DNA from: Paenibacillus popilliae ATCC 14706
Lineage (GTDB): Bacteria; Bacillota; Bacilli; Paenibacillales; Paenibacillaceae
Reading direction: 5' to 3'
Length of the DNA stretch: 64,000 nucleotides
Assembly: GCF_000315235.1 (NCBI RefSeq)
Contig: NZ_BALG01000042.1
Coordinates: 19,579 to 83,578, forward strand
The notes beneath the pieces are model-generated. The model saw nothing but the letters and a program-made list of their open reading frames with translations. It was not told the DNA's origin and did no database searches. Positions 17,856-26,561 of this stretch are shown here, piece after piece; the stretch's first letter is position 1, and the number at the start of each line of letters is the position of its first letter. The position numbers and the translations under genes were made by a program.

Positions 17856-17892
17856 AAGTTCATCCTCTCTTCCGAGACGGATGAACTTTTTT
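17856..17892 (+). terminator. Terminator after the CBS gene
   Basis: AAGTTCATCC, loop, GGATGAACTT, then TTTT. The ATG at 17881 lies inside this stem, one reason to reject it as the start of the next gene. Confidence 0.85.
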
Positions 17893-17922
17893 GTGTTGCA
17901 GGACAGGAAAGGGGATAGAGGA

Positions 17923-19629
17923 TTGGCTCAGGCATCTTTTCGAATGGTGGTACAACAGGATTGCACGGTGCTGGTGAACGAGCGGAGCCCGGAATATCCG
18001 GAGATTCGGGCGGCCGTGCAACGGTTCGCCGAACTGATGAAGATTCCGGCGGGTATCCATACGTTCCGGATGACGCCGATAACGTTGTGGAACGCGGCCG
18101 CGAACGGCGCCACGGCCCAGTCGGTCACGGAAACGCTGGATCGGTACGCGACGTACCCGACGCCTATCAAGGTCAAGCAGGAGATTGAGATGTGGATGGG
18201 AAGGTACGGCCTGTTCATTCTGGAAGGGGAGGATAAAGAGAGGCACTTCACCCTTCGCTCTGAGGATGAAAAGACGCTTGAACGATTCATGCACGATGTG
18301 GAAGTCGGCACGCTGTTCTCGAGCCGGCCGCAGCAGGGTCGGGTGCTCGTCCATGCCCGCTACCGCGGGCAGCTGAAGCGGGCCCTTGCGCGCGCGGGCT
18401 ATCCCGTCATCGACCATTTGGGCTTCCGCGACGGAGAGTCGCTCTCGTTCCGGCTGGAAGAGTGCCCATCCTTCTCCCTGCGGCCTTATCAGCAGGATGC
18501 GGTCGCCGCCTTCATCGGGGCGGGGATGCGGGCAGCCGGCGATGGCGTCATCGTGCTGCCCTGCGGAGCGGGCAAGACGATCATCGGCCTGGCGGCGATG
18601 ACGGCGCTGCAGAGCGAGACGCTCATTCTCACCTCGAACGCGACGTCGGTCAAGCAGTGGAAGGAAGAGCTGCTGAAGCGGACGACATTGAAGAGCGAGC
18701 AAGTGGGCGAATATACGGGGGCGGACAAGCAGGTGCGCCCCGTGACGATATCAACCTATCAGATGATGACCTACCGCCAACAGAAAGAAGGCGAATGTAG
18801 CCATATGCGTCTGTTCCATGAGCGCGACTGGGGGCTCATCATTTATGACGAGGTTCATCTCCTGCCGGCGCCAGTGTTCCGCATGACAGCGGATCTGCAG
18901 GCGACGCGGCGCCTCGGTCTGACCGCGACGCTTGTGCGCGAGGACGGCTGCGAGCGTGACGTGTTCTCTCTCATCGGGCCGAAACGGTTCGAGCTGCCAT
19001 GGAGACAACTGGAGGAGGCCGGCTGGATTGCCCGGGTCACCTGCACGGAGGTAAGGGTTCCGCTCCCCGGGGCGACCCGCATCGCTTATCAGCAGTCCGG
19101 ATTGCGCGAACGGGCGCGCATCGCGGCGGAGAACGGGGCCAAAATTCCGGCCGTCCGGCAGCTCATCGCGCGCCACCCGGGAGCGCCGACGCTGATTATC
19201 GGGCAGTACTTGTCCCAGCTTGACGCATTTGCCGCAGCCTTGCAGGCACCGGTTCTTACTGGGCAGACGCCGCAGGCCGAGCGGCAGCTTCTGTATGAGG
19301 CGTTCAAGCGGGGCGATCTGCCGGTGCTTATCGTATCGAAGGTGGCGAACTTCGCCGTCGATCTGCCGGACGCAACCGTAGCGATTCAAGTATCCGGCAG
19401 CTACGGCTCCCGGCAGGAAGAAGCGCAGCGGCTCGGCAGGCTGCTGCGGCCGAAGAAGGACGGGCGAATGGCCTACTTCTATACGGTCGTCAGCGAGGCG
19501 ACCAAGGAGCGGGATTACGCGCTCAAGCGGCAGTTGTTCCTGGTGGAGCAGGGCTACCGCTATCTTATCGAGAAGGGAGAAGAGAGCATTGAACACGAAT
19601 CAGCTGTTGAAGCGGACGGAACCGGATGA
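17923..19629 (+). CDS. DNA repair helicase XPB, bacterial type (superfamily 2)
   Basis: 568 residues from a TTG at 17923, with AAAGGGG 8 nt upstream. N-terminal damage-recognition-like domain (about 1-190), then LRPYQQDAV, Walker A PCGAGKT (near 212), Walker B DEVH (Asp309), GLTATLVRED with the XPB-specific RED motif (near 339), and motif VI QRLGRLLRP in RecA domain 2. An ATP-dependent 3'-5' DNA helicase or translocase. In eukaryotes and archaea it opens DNA in repair and transcription; bacterial versions are patchily distributed (well known in mycobacteria and spirochaetes). It overlaps the next gene by 41 bp, so the pair is translationally linked. It sits about 30 bp past the CBS terminator. 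Confidence 0.93.
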   Translation: MAQASFRMVVQQDCTVLVNERSPEYPEIRAAVQRFAELMKIPAGIHTFRMTPITLWNAAANGATAQSVTETLDRYATYPTPIKVKQEIEMWMGRYGLFILEGEDKERHFTLRSEDEKTLERFMHDVEVGTLFSSRPQQGRVLVHARYRGQLKRALARAGYPVIDHLGFRDGESLSFRLEECPSFSLRPYQQDAVAAFIGAGMRAAGDGVIVLPCGAGKTIIGLAAMTALQSETLILTSNATSVKQWKEELLKRTTLKSEQVGEYTGADKQVRPVTISTYQMMTYRQQKEGECSHMRLFHERDWGLIIYDEVHLLPAPVFRMTADLQATRRLGLTATLVREDGCERDVFSLIGPKRFELPWRQLEEAGWIARVTCTEVRVPLPGATRIAYQQSGLRERARIAAENGAKIPAVRQLIARHPGAPTLIIGQYLSQLDAFAAALQAPVLTGQTPQAERQLLYEAFKRGDLPVLIVSKVANFAVDLPDATVAIQVSGSYGSRQEEAQRLGRLLRPKKDGRMAYFYTVVSEATKERDYALKRQLFLVEQGYRYLIEKGEESIEHESAVEADGTG

Positions 19630-21568
19630 AGCCTCGGCGTCCCGCTGCTGCTGGGAGCGTTATGTAGAGCGGCCGGAAGCGATTCGGGAGGAGTTCCAGG
19701 CGCTCCAGCCGCCGCTGCGGATCCCGTTGGTGATCATGTTGAAGCAGGCCGGCCCGCTTCCGTTCACGGTGGACAAGCTGCGAAGCTGGCATGGGCCGCA
19801 GGCGGCCGGTTCGGCTCTGTTGGCCGCTTGCGACTCGCTCGCCGAACGCGGCATCGTGGCGAGCGTCAAGCGGGCGTGGGGCGAGCGCCTGATCTTCCTG
19901 CCGTCGGATATATATGTTCAGTTGCTGGGATGTCTGCTTGATGAACAGCTCCAGGCGGAAGCGGGTCATCCGGAACGGCCGGAGTCAGTGGAGGAGACGC
20001 CTGGTCCGGAAGCGGATGGCTATCTGTCCGAAGCGGGACGCGGCATCGTGTTCGGCCTTTTCTCCCTGCTCGCCTTCGCAGCAAAGGAAGGGCTGCCGCT
20101 GACGGCAAAGGGAACGCTCCACAAGCGTGCCGTCACTCGGCTGTCGGCGCTCAATCCGTGGGCGGCCGCGGACCTTCCGAATGATTTGGGAGCGCAGTAT
20201 CCGTTCGCCGATGCACTGCCGCTGCCGCTTGCCCTGGTCATCGATATCGCGCTTCGCTTCGGCCTGCTGAAGAAGGAGGCGAACCGGTATGCGGTGATCG
20301 AGTTGGAGTTGGCCCGCTGGCTGCGGCTTCCTCCGCATGTCTGGCGCGAAGCGGTGATGTCCGTGGTGGAAGAGCATTACTTGCCGCCGGATCAGCAACT
20401 GCGCCATCTCGTACTGGCGGTGCGCCTTATCGGAGCGGATGGGGCATGGCATAGTGAACGGAAGGTCATTGCGCGGCTGAGAGGCCTCGGACTGCTGAAC
20501 GCAGAGGACCGGGCGGAGCGCCAACTGCGCGGCTGGCTGCGAACTTTCCACGCGCTCGGCTTCTGCCATCTGGCTCGGTCAGAGCAGAGGGAGGAGGCGT
20601 GGTCTTACCGTCTCGCTGAACAGGAAGTGGCGGAGGGGCCGGGATTTTTCATTCAACCGGACTTCGAGATTTTGCTTCCCGCCGCCGCCCCGTACTATCT
20701 CCGGTGGGAGCTGGAAGCAATCGCGGACTACATCCGCACCGATCAGATGGATGTGTACCGGTTGACTAAAGCCTCTTTCGAGCAAGGGGTGGAGCATGGG
20801 CGGACGAGGGAGTCTGTCTTGCACTTCATGGAGGCGCATGCCTGGTCGGGCGTGCCCGAAAATATTCAGGATGCGATGGAGCTGTGGAGCTTGCAATACG
20901 GCCGCGTCCGCTTCGCCGAAGTGATGCTGCTTCGCTGTGAGGACCATGTTGCTGCGGCAGAAGTGAAGGAAGCGCTGCTCTGCGAACCTTCTGGCATGGC
21001 CGGAATTGAGCCGATCGGGGAACGGGACTTCATCGTCGATCGGGAGCGCGTCCGCGAGCTGGGAAAGACACTGGATAAGGCGGGAATCGCGCCTCTGCGC
21101 CAATGGGCCGGGAAGGAGGAGGCGGACGCCATGATATCGGTGTGGGAGGAGGCTTCCGCCGAATTAGGATCGGCTCCGGAGGAAGCGGGGAAAGCAATGG
21201 TTTACAGCCCTTCTCCGTTGCAGTATTATGAAATGGAGACCGAACCGCTGCTTGGTGAAGATATGGTGGCGCCTTATCGGGAGGTACCCAGCCAATGGAC
21301 AAGAACGTTGCATTCCTATCATGCTTCCACACAGAAGGATCTGGTGTCAACAGCCATTCGGCTTTTGACCCCTATCGAAGTGGAGCAGTCGGGGCAGTGC
21401 GCCACGCTTATTCCCATCAGAATCCGGGACGCAGAGAAGGGAGCGTGGCTGTTGGAAGCTTATGATGCCGGCGAGGGAGACGCGGCAGAGCTGAAGACAT
21501 GGTCCCCGGCCGATTGGGAGCGGCAGCGGCTGGTGCTTCCCGCAGGTTGCCCTGGATCAAGCCGGTAA
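19589..21568 (+). CDS. XPB-associated protein with helicase-C3 (XPB/Ssl2-like) domain
   Basis: 659 residues from a TTG at 19589, overlapping the xpb-like gene by 41 bp. No Walker motifs. The N-terminal half is predicted winged-helix-like repeats (LPFTVDKLRSWHG, LAARG-type segments). Around 350-480 it carries the domain annotated in relatives as XPB/Ssl2-like C-terminal: FFIQPDFEILLPAAAPYYLRWELEAIADYI, then YRLTKASFEQGVEHGRTRESVLHFMEAHA. The mycobacterial XPB gene has an adjacent gene of the same kind (Rv0862c next to Rv0861c), so this is a conserved two-gene unit. Its function is not established; a DNA-binding partner or loader of the helicase is my inference. Confidence 0.8.
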   Translation: MNTNQLLKRTEPDEASASRCCWERYVERPEAIREEFQALQPPLRIPLVIMLKQAGPLPFTVDKLRSWHGPQAAGSALLAACDSLAERGIVASVKRAWGERLIFLPSDIYVQLLGCLLDEQLQAEAGHPERPESVEETPGPEADGYLSEAGRGIVFGLFSLLAFAAKEGLPLTAKGTLHKRAVTRLSALNPWAAADLPNDLGAQYPFADALPLPLALVIDIALRFGLLKKEANRYAVIELELARWLRLPPHVWREAVMSVVEEHYLPPDQQLRHLVLAVRLIGADGAWHSERKVIARLRGLGLLNAEDRAERQLRGWLRTFHALGFCHLARSEQREEAWSYRLAEQEVAEGPGFFIQPDFEILLPAAAPYYLRWELEAIADYIRTDQMDVYRLTKASFEQGVEHGRTRESVLHFMEAHAWSGVPENIQDAMELWSLQYGRVRFAEVMLLRCEDHVAAAEVKEALLCEPSGMAGIEPIGERDFIVDRERVRELGKTLDKAGIAPLRQWAGKEEADAMISVWEEASAELGSAPEEAGKAMVYSPSPLQYYEMETEPLLGEDMVAPYREVPSQWTRTLHSYHASTQKDLVSTAIRLLTPIEVEQSGQCATLIPIRIRDAEKGAWLLEAYDAGEGDAAELKTWSPADWERQRLVLPAGCPGSSR

Positions 21569-21595
21569 TCCTAGATAAGAATTGAGCGTGATAAC

Positions 21596-22039
21596 ATGTC
21601 AGTAGGATCCGTTGTCGACATGGCCGTTCTGCTCATGAACGCTTACCAATTGGGCGATATGATTAACCAGTCGGTGGAAGTAGCCGAATATCTATATTGG
21701 AAAAAACGTATGGAGCAGAACGCGGAGGTCGATCGCCTCGTTCGCGAATTCGCTCGCAAGAAGGAGCTGTTCGAGGAGACGGAGCGCTTCGGACATTTCC
21801 ATCCGGATTATCACCGGGCGAAGGATGAAGTGATGGCAGTGCAGGCACAGATGGACGAGATTGACGAGGTAGCCCGCTTCAAGCAGGCGGAGCAAGCACT
21901 GGACGAGCTGCTTCATGAACTGTCAGAGGTGATTGCCCATGCGGTCTCCGATACGATCAATGTACCCAGCAACGACTCGCTGATGTCAAAAGGCTGTGGA
22001 AGCGGAGGATGCAATGGCGGCTGCAGCAACTGCTCTTAG
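21596..22039 (+). CDS. ylbF: YlbF/YmcA family regulator (RicF)
   Basis: 147 residues. Helical YlbF domain (LVREFARKKELFEETERFGHFHPDY, KDEVMAVQAQMDEIDEVARFKQAE) and a Cys-rich C-terminus (GCGSGGCNGGCSNC). In B. subtilis the Ric complex (YlbF, YmcA, YaaT) binds [4Fe-4S] clusters, partly through these cysteines. It affects RNase Y-dependent mRNA processing, sporulation, competence and biofilm formation. Start at 21596 is supported by the protein alignment; the RBS is weak. ylbG follows 33 bp later as in Bacillus. Confidence 0.93.
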   Translation: MSVGSVVDMAVLLMNAYQLGDMINQSVEVAEYLYWKKRMEQNAEVDRLVREFARKKELFEETERFGHFHPDYHRAKDEVMAVQAQMDEIDEVARFKQAEQALDELLHELSEVIAHAVSDTINVPSNDSLMSKGCGSGGCNGGCSNCS

Positions 22040-22072
22040 CCAGCCTTCATTCGGGGGAAAGCGAGGTGATTT

Positions 22073-22336
22073 ATGTTTCCTGAGCGAACGGGATATATTA
22101 TATGGGTTGCCGATGTGAAGGCGGCCCGGAATCTGGACAAATACGGAACGCTCCACTATATTTCACGCAAAATGCACTATGCCGTTCTGTATGTTAACTC
22201 GGATCGAGCCGAGGATACGATGAAGAATATTCGCCGATTGAATTACGTCAAAAAAATCGAACGCTCGTACCGGAACGAAATCAAGACGGAATATGGCGGG
22301 GAAAGGCAAGACAATACCCAATATTTCGGAATGTGA
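22073..22336 (+). CDS. ylbG: YlbG family protein (DUF2129)
   Basis: 87 residues; ATG at 22073 preceded by GAGGTGA. Matches YlbG: RTGYIIWVADVKAARNLDKYGTLHYISRKMHYAVLYVN and RRLNYVKKIERSYR. Function unknown; it constantly follows ylbF, so a related role is likely. Clean terminator 12 bp after the stop. Confidence 0.93.
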   Translation: MFPERTGYIIWVADVKAARNLDKYGTLHYISRKMHYAVLYVNSDRAEDTMKNIRRLNYVKKIERSYRNEIKTEYGGERQDNTQYFGM

Positions 22337-22348
22337 GAACATGGATAC

Positions 22349-22383
22349 AGACCTATTCCTATCTAATGGAATAGGTCTTTTTG
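22349..22383 (+). terminator. Terminator of the ylbFG operon
   Basis: AGACCTATTCC, loop, GGAATAGGTCT followed by TTTTTG. Confidence 0.85.
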
Positions 22384-22684
22384 TTGTTGCCGGACCGAGC
22401 CTCTTCGCGCTCCGACCGGGAGACACATCTCTTTGCAGAGAACGCTCGAAGCGGCCGATATCGTCGCTCTCCGAACGCGCCCGGGAAGGGCTGATTCGTA
22501 GGGCAAGCGGAAACGTTACCAGAAAAGGTTGGAGAATGTGTCTTTTTTGGAACACTTTGTTAACCTTTTTGCTAAAACCGGTCTGTAAAGCGGGTGTGAA
22601 CTTGAGAACGGGTTGAGCTTCATGTAATATATTGGGTAAATATACATAGGCAAAAAAGACCTAACGTGGTGGAGAGTGGTACCA
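22384..22684. other. Intergenic region, no gene seen
   Basis: A 300-bp gap between the ylbG terminator and the next gene. No frame with an RBS. An AT-rich stretch about 22610-22660 probably holds the promoter of the gene at 22685 (TTGAGC then TAAATA-like), but the match is poor. Confidence 0.4.
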
Positions 22685-23122
22685 ATGAGAGATAAAGTCA
22701 TGGAACGATGGAGCACGTATGAACCTTTTTATGTCTTGTTAGGGGATAACAAAGTGGCTGATATCGTCATCACCCATCATGCCAGATCCCGCTGGGTAGA
22801 TCGGATTTCCAAGAGAGATGCCGATACCGAATCGATCGCCGTGTTTATGTGGGATTGTCTGAAGCAGGGACGGATCGCTCCTTACTATCGCAACGAGCAG
22901 GATGTGTTTCTGATTGACGGAGACTTGGTCGTGGTGGCGGATATTTCTCCTTCAGATCGGGATTTCGATCTGGCGGGAGAGCCGATGATGAAGATGATTG
23001 TCGTTACGTTTCTTGGCAAAATGTCGGAGACGATGGAACTGCGGGATTTGAAAACGTACTACTCCTGGCTCCGTCATTCCCGCCGCATGACGCTCATGAA
23101 GAACAGCCGCAAGCGCAAGTAG
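22685..23122 (+). CDS. Hypothetical protein with a basic tail
   Basis: 145 residues from the ATG at 22685 with GGAG 9 nt upstream (the ATG-like start 9 bp earlier is too close). Not recognised. Visible: ADIVITHHARSRWVDRISKRD, an acidic beta region (DVFLIDGDLVVVADISPSDRDFDL), a long hydrophobic strand (KMIVVTFLGKM) and a strongly basic end (RHSRRM, NSRKRK). The HHARxRWxxR segment is reminiscent of small RNase-like or phage-type proteins, but this is not enough for a family call. Monocistronic. Confidence 0.7.
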   Translation: MRDKVMERWSTYEPFYVLLGDNKVADIVITHHARSRWVDRISKRDADTESIAVFMWDCLKQGRIAPYYRNEQDVFLIDGDLVVVADISPSDRDFDLAGEPMMKMIVVTFLGKMSETMELRDLKTYYSWLRHSRRMTLMKNSRKRK

Positions 23123-23397
23123 CGGGAGCGCTTTCCGAAGCGCGCCGCATAGGCAGCTCTGTATAACATACGCCGGTGCATAGTAGACCGTTCCCTGCCG
23201 GGGACGGTCATTTTATTTTTGAGGTGGGGGGTATTCCGGAATGGCGGAAGCATGGCTCCGGAAAAAGCCGCTCCCGGCCCGAAGTGGGCTTCGCGGGCAG
23301 CCTGTCCCATGTTCGCTCCCGCTGGAGTATAATGGTGGAGAGAGTCCATGGGAGATAATGACCTATTTGCGTACCAATAAGAAAAGGAGTGGTTGCC

Positions 23398-24339
23398 ATG
23401 ACCGATTCACAACCTATTATCCCCGCTTCAGCGCAGGAGGAGGAGCCGCAGCTGGCGGCGATGGAAGGTGCCGGCGGTTCGCCGGTCCGAATCGGGGGAG
23501 CGGATTTGCACAGCCATACGGAGGCTTCCGACGGAATGACCCGGCCGGAAGAGAATGTCCGCTTGGCGAAGGAGGCCGGGCTGGAGGCGTTGGCCATTAC
23601 CGATCACGACACGGTGGCCGGCATTGGCGAGGCGCTCGCCGCCGGCCGGCGCAGGGGCATCGAGATTGTCCCCGGCGTCGAAATCAGCACGGTCGAGGAA
23701 GGCATCGATATCCATGTGCTGGGCTATTTCGTGCGGGTGGAGGACGAGCGGTTCCTGCAGCGGTTAAGCGAGCTGCGCGCGGTCCGGGACCGCCGCAATG
23801 ATATGCTGATCGCTAAGCTGAACGAGCTAGGCATTCCGTTGACGATGGAGGAGATCCTGTCGGGCCTCGGCCGTCCACTGTTGCCGGGAGAGACGGTGGG
23901 CCGCCCGCATATCGCGGATGCCCTCGTCCGCCGTGGTGCGGTTCACGACATGCAGGAGGCGTTCGAGCGTTATATCGGCGTCGGCGGGGCGGCTTACGTC
24001 AATCCGGCCCGCATCCAGCCTGGCGAGGCGGTGCGTTGGATTAAGGAAGCCGGAGGCGTGGCCGTGCTCGCCCATCCGGGTATATACGGCAATGACGAAC
24101 GGGTCGCGCGGCTGTTGGATGAATCGCCATGGGACGGAATCGAAGTATGGCATTCGGATCATTCGGCCTCGGACGCGGAGCGGTACTTGCAGATGGCGGA
24201 GCGGCACGGCCTGATCGCGACCGCAGGTTCGGATTTTCATGGCGCGCGGCAAGGGAAGGTATTCCACGGCGCATTGGGCGGCCGGCGCGTCGGGCTGAAG
24301 ACTGTCCGGCGCTTGCGGGAGCGAAGCGGGCGGGATTGA
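23398..24339 (+). CDS. PHP-domain phosphoesterase
   Basis: 313 residues from the ATG at 23398 with AGGAG 8 nt upstream. PHP metal-binding motifs in order: ADLHSHTEASDG, AITDHDTVAG, EIVPGVEIS, IDIHVLGYF, RPHIADAL, AVLAHPG, IEVWHSDHS and TAGSDFHG. Most like the YciV/RnaAM group, cytoplasmic trinuclear-metal phosphatases or 5'-3' exonucleases acting on short nucleotides (for example 3',5'-bisphosphates). Substrate not deducible here. An extra Glu-rich N-terminus of about 30 residues precedes the domain. Confidence 0.9.
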   Translation: MTDSQPIIPASAQEEEPQLAAMEGAGGSPVRIGGADLHSHTEASDGMTRPEENVRLAKEAGLEALAITDHDTVAGIGEALAAGRRRGIEIVPGVEISTVEEGIDIHVLGYFVRVEDERFLQRLSELRAVRDRRNDMLIAKLNELGIPLTMEEILSGLGRPLLPGETVGRPHIADALVRRGAVHDMQEAFERYIGVGGAAYVNPARIQPGEAVRWIKEAGGVAVLAHPGIYGNDERVARLLDESPWDGIEVWHSDHSASDAERYLQMAERHGLIATAGSDFHGARQGKVFHGALGGRRVGLKTVRRLRERSGRD

Positions 24340-24473
24340 CCCGCGGCAGACGTTCATTCTACCACAGTAGAGTGGGCGTACAGGCTGGCGCGCTGGGGCG
24401 GGGACAAGGCACTCCGAAAAGGGGAACAGGCATAGAGACAGGAGTTGCGCAACAAAAAGGAAACAGGAACAGA

Positions 24474-24525
24474 CAAGAAGCCTAGAACGAAGGAACCGAG
24501 CGGTTCCTTCGTTCTAGGCTTCTTG
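24474..24525. terminator. Perfect 24-bp inverted repeat, convergent terminator
   Basis: 24474-24497 and 24502-24525 are exact reverse complements around a 4-base loop (GAGC). It lies between the PHP gene and the convergent rqcH, where a bidirectional terminator is expected, but lacks a long U-tract. Confidence 0.6.
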
Positions 24526-24539
24526 CTACGCGTGCTTGC

Positions 24540-26339
24540 TCAACCGTTCGTCTTGACGGTGACCGGAAGCTGGCCGACGCGGTCTGCGTCCGGCGTAATG
24601 AACAGCGTCTTCTGCCGCTCGTAGATGACGAAGCCCGGCTTCGCCCCGTTCGGCTTGCGGACATGGCGGATAAGCGTATAGTCGACGGGGACGAGGCTGG
24701 ATTGCTTGCCCTGGCTGAAATAGGCCGCCAATTGGGCTGCTTCCTCCAAGGTGGCGGCACCGAAGCACTCGCTCCGGATGATGACATGCGATCCGGGAAT
24801 GTCCTTCGTGTGAAGCCATGTGTCGTTCGGCTGGGCCAGTCGGTTGGTGACATACTCATTTTGCAAATTATTCTTGCCGACGTAGATCGGAATGCCCTCG
24901 GTTGAGGTGTAGCAGTATATCGTCGGCCGCCCGTCCTTTTTCTTGCGCTTGCCCTTCCGTTCCCGATCGCGCAAATAGCCTTCCTGGACAAGCTCCTCCC
25001 GAATCTCCTGCGCATCCTGCAGATTGGCCCCTGCAAGCTGATGTAACAGCATGTCGAAGTACCGGTTCTCTTCCTCGGCCGCACGCATTTGCTCCTGTAC
25101 GACGGCGATACTGTTTTTCGCCTTGTTGTACTTCTTGAAATAGCGCTGCGCGTTGTCGGATGGCGAGAGCAGCGGGTCGAGCGGGATGGTAATCATGCCT
25201 CCATCCTCATCGTAGTAATTCGGGAGCTCGACCGAAGCGTCGCCCTTGCGAAGCATATGGAGCGAGGCGAATAGAAGTTCGCCCATCACCCGGAAGCCGT
25301 CCGCATCCTTCGATTCCTCCAATGTCGCCTGCAGCTTTCCCAGCTTTTTCACGTTTTTGTTATGCTCCTGCTGGAGAAAGCGGGACAAGTCGCCTACGCG
25401 CTGCTTAATCATGTCCCGTTCAGCCTTGTCGCCATAGAAGGCCTCCATGCAGGCGCTCATCGTCTCATATTCAGTACGGGTCCCCTTACTATGCGTAAGC
25501 GGGAGTGCCGAGAAGTACGACTTGCCGGCTTCATCCTCTACGAGCGTTGGCTCGTAATGATGGACTCGAACCTGTTCCATCATGCAGGAGAAGACTTCCC
25601 ACAACGCCAGACCGTCGAGAAGCTTGTCCGTGTCCGCCTCCGCCATGCTCACGCCGACGCGGTAGACAATCTCATCCGCGAGCCGGGGGCTGAGCCCGGA
25701 GAAGCGGCTCACGAGCCACTTGGCCGCCTGCTTGGATGAGAGACGATGATCTGCCCCCACTCCGTCCTCCTCCGCAACGGCTTCCTCCCACCATGCGAGG
25801 AACTGCTCCGAGTCCGTGCCGAGCGGATCGGCCTTATGCTGCTCCGGCGGAGCCGTATAGGCGAAGCCCGGCATGATGATTCGGTAGCTGCTGATGGACG
25901 GGGTCACATGGTGGATGCCGTCCACGATGGAGCCAGTCACCGAATCAAGCAAAATAATATTGCTGTGGCGTCCCGTCAACTCCACGACGATTGTTTTATT
26001 TGCTTCATCCCCCAACTCGTTCCGTTGTCGGACGCGGAAGTGCAGTATCCGCTCACTGCCGATCTGCTCCACCTGCTCGATAATGCCACTCTCGCAATTT
26101 TTTCGCATCAGCATGCAGAACATGGGCGGCTCCGGCGGATTGGTGAAGCTTTCTTCGGTAAAATGCACCCGCGGGTAGGTCGGGTTCGCGGACAGCAGCA
26201 GCTTGCGGTTCCGTCCCGCTGTCCGGATATGAAGCACGATGTCATACTCGGTCGGCTGATAAATTTTATGAATGCGCGCGCCGATGGTCTGCTGCAATTC
26301 ATGCGCAAGGGCGCGGGTAACGATTCCGTCCAATGCCAT
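24540..26339 (-). CDS. rqcH: Ribosome quality control protein RqcH (NFACT family)
   Basis: 599 residues. Begins MALDGIVTRALAHELQ, has the NFACT-N domain (KIYQPTEYDIVLHIR, LLLSANPTYPRVH), a coiled-coil middle (about 290-440, YFKKYNKAKNSIAVVQEQM) and the NFACT-R domain at the end (IPIYVGKNNLQNEYVTNRLAQPNDTWLH.KDIPGSHVII). RqcH binds split 50S subunits with stalled peptidyl-tRNA and adds C-terminal alanine tails. Older annotation calls it fibronectin-binding protein. Divergent from yloB, as the neighbouring B. subtilis yloA and yloB also are. Confidence 0.94.
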   Translation of the reverse strand: MALDGIVTRALAHELQQTIGARIHKIYQPTEYDIVLHIRTAGRNRKLLLSANPTYPRVHFTEESFTNPPEPPMFCMLMRKNCESGIIEQVEQIGSERILHFRVRQRNELGDEANKTIVVELTGRHSNIILLDSVTGSIVDGIHHVTPSISSYRIIMPGFAYTAPPEQHKADPLGTDSEQFLAWWEEAVAEEDGVGADHRLSSKQAAKWLVSRFSGLSPRLADEIVYRVGVSMAEADTDKLLDGLALWEVFSCMMEQVRVHHYEPTLVEDEAGKSYFSALPLTHSKGTRTEYETMSACMEAFYGDKAERDMIKQRVGDLSRFLQQEHNKNVKKLGKLQATLEESKDADGFRVMGELLFASLHMLRKGDASVELPNYYDEDGGMITIPLDPLLSPSDNAQRYFKKYNKAKNSIAVVQEQMRAAEEENRYFDMLLHQLAGANLQDAQEIREELVQEGYLRDRERKGKRKKKDGRPTIYCYTSTEGIPIYVGKNNLQNEYVTNRLAQPNDTWLHTKDIPGSHVIIRSECFGAATLEEAAQLAAYFSQGKQSSLVPVDYTLIRHVRKPNGAKPGFVIYERQKTLFITPDADRVGQLPVTVKTNG

Positions 26340-26561
26340 AATTGATTGCTCCTATCCATGCGGGGCCGGGTTCGGTCTCCCGCTCATTTGCCTTATCTCC
26401 CTATGATGCCATATTTTTGGACAAAACGTAAGAGTTCCGTGTTCACATTGGGATATTTTCCGACTCATCCGAATAAAGTTACCCTAAAGACCGTTTCTTT
26501 GGACGAGTTGGATTGTCACGCCAAAGAGGGCCATCATACGGGAGGAAAGGGGAACGTACCT

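Noticed and set aside
17881..17922. ATG at 17881 as start of the XPB gene
   Set aside because: It lies inside the stem of the preceding terminator; the TTG at 17923 has an RBS.
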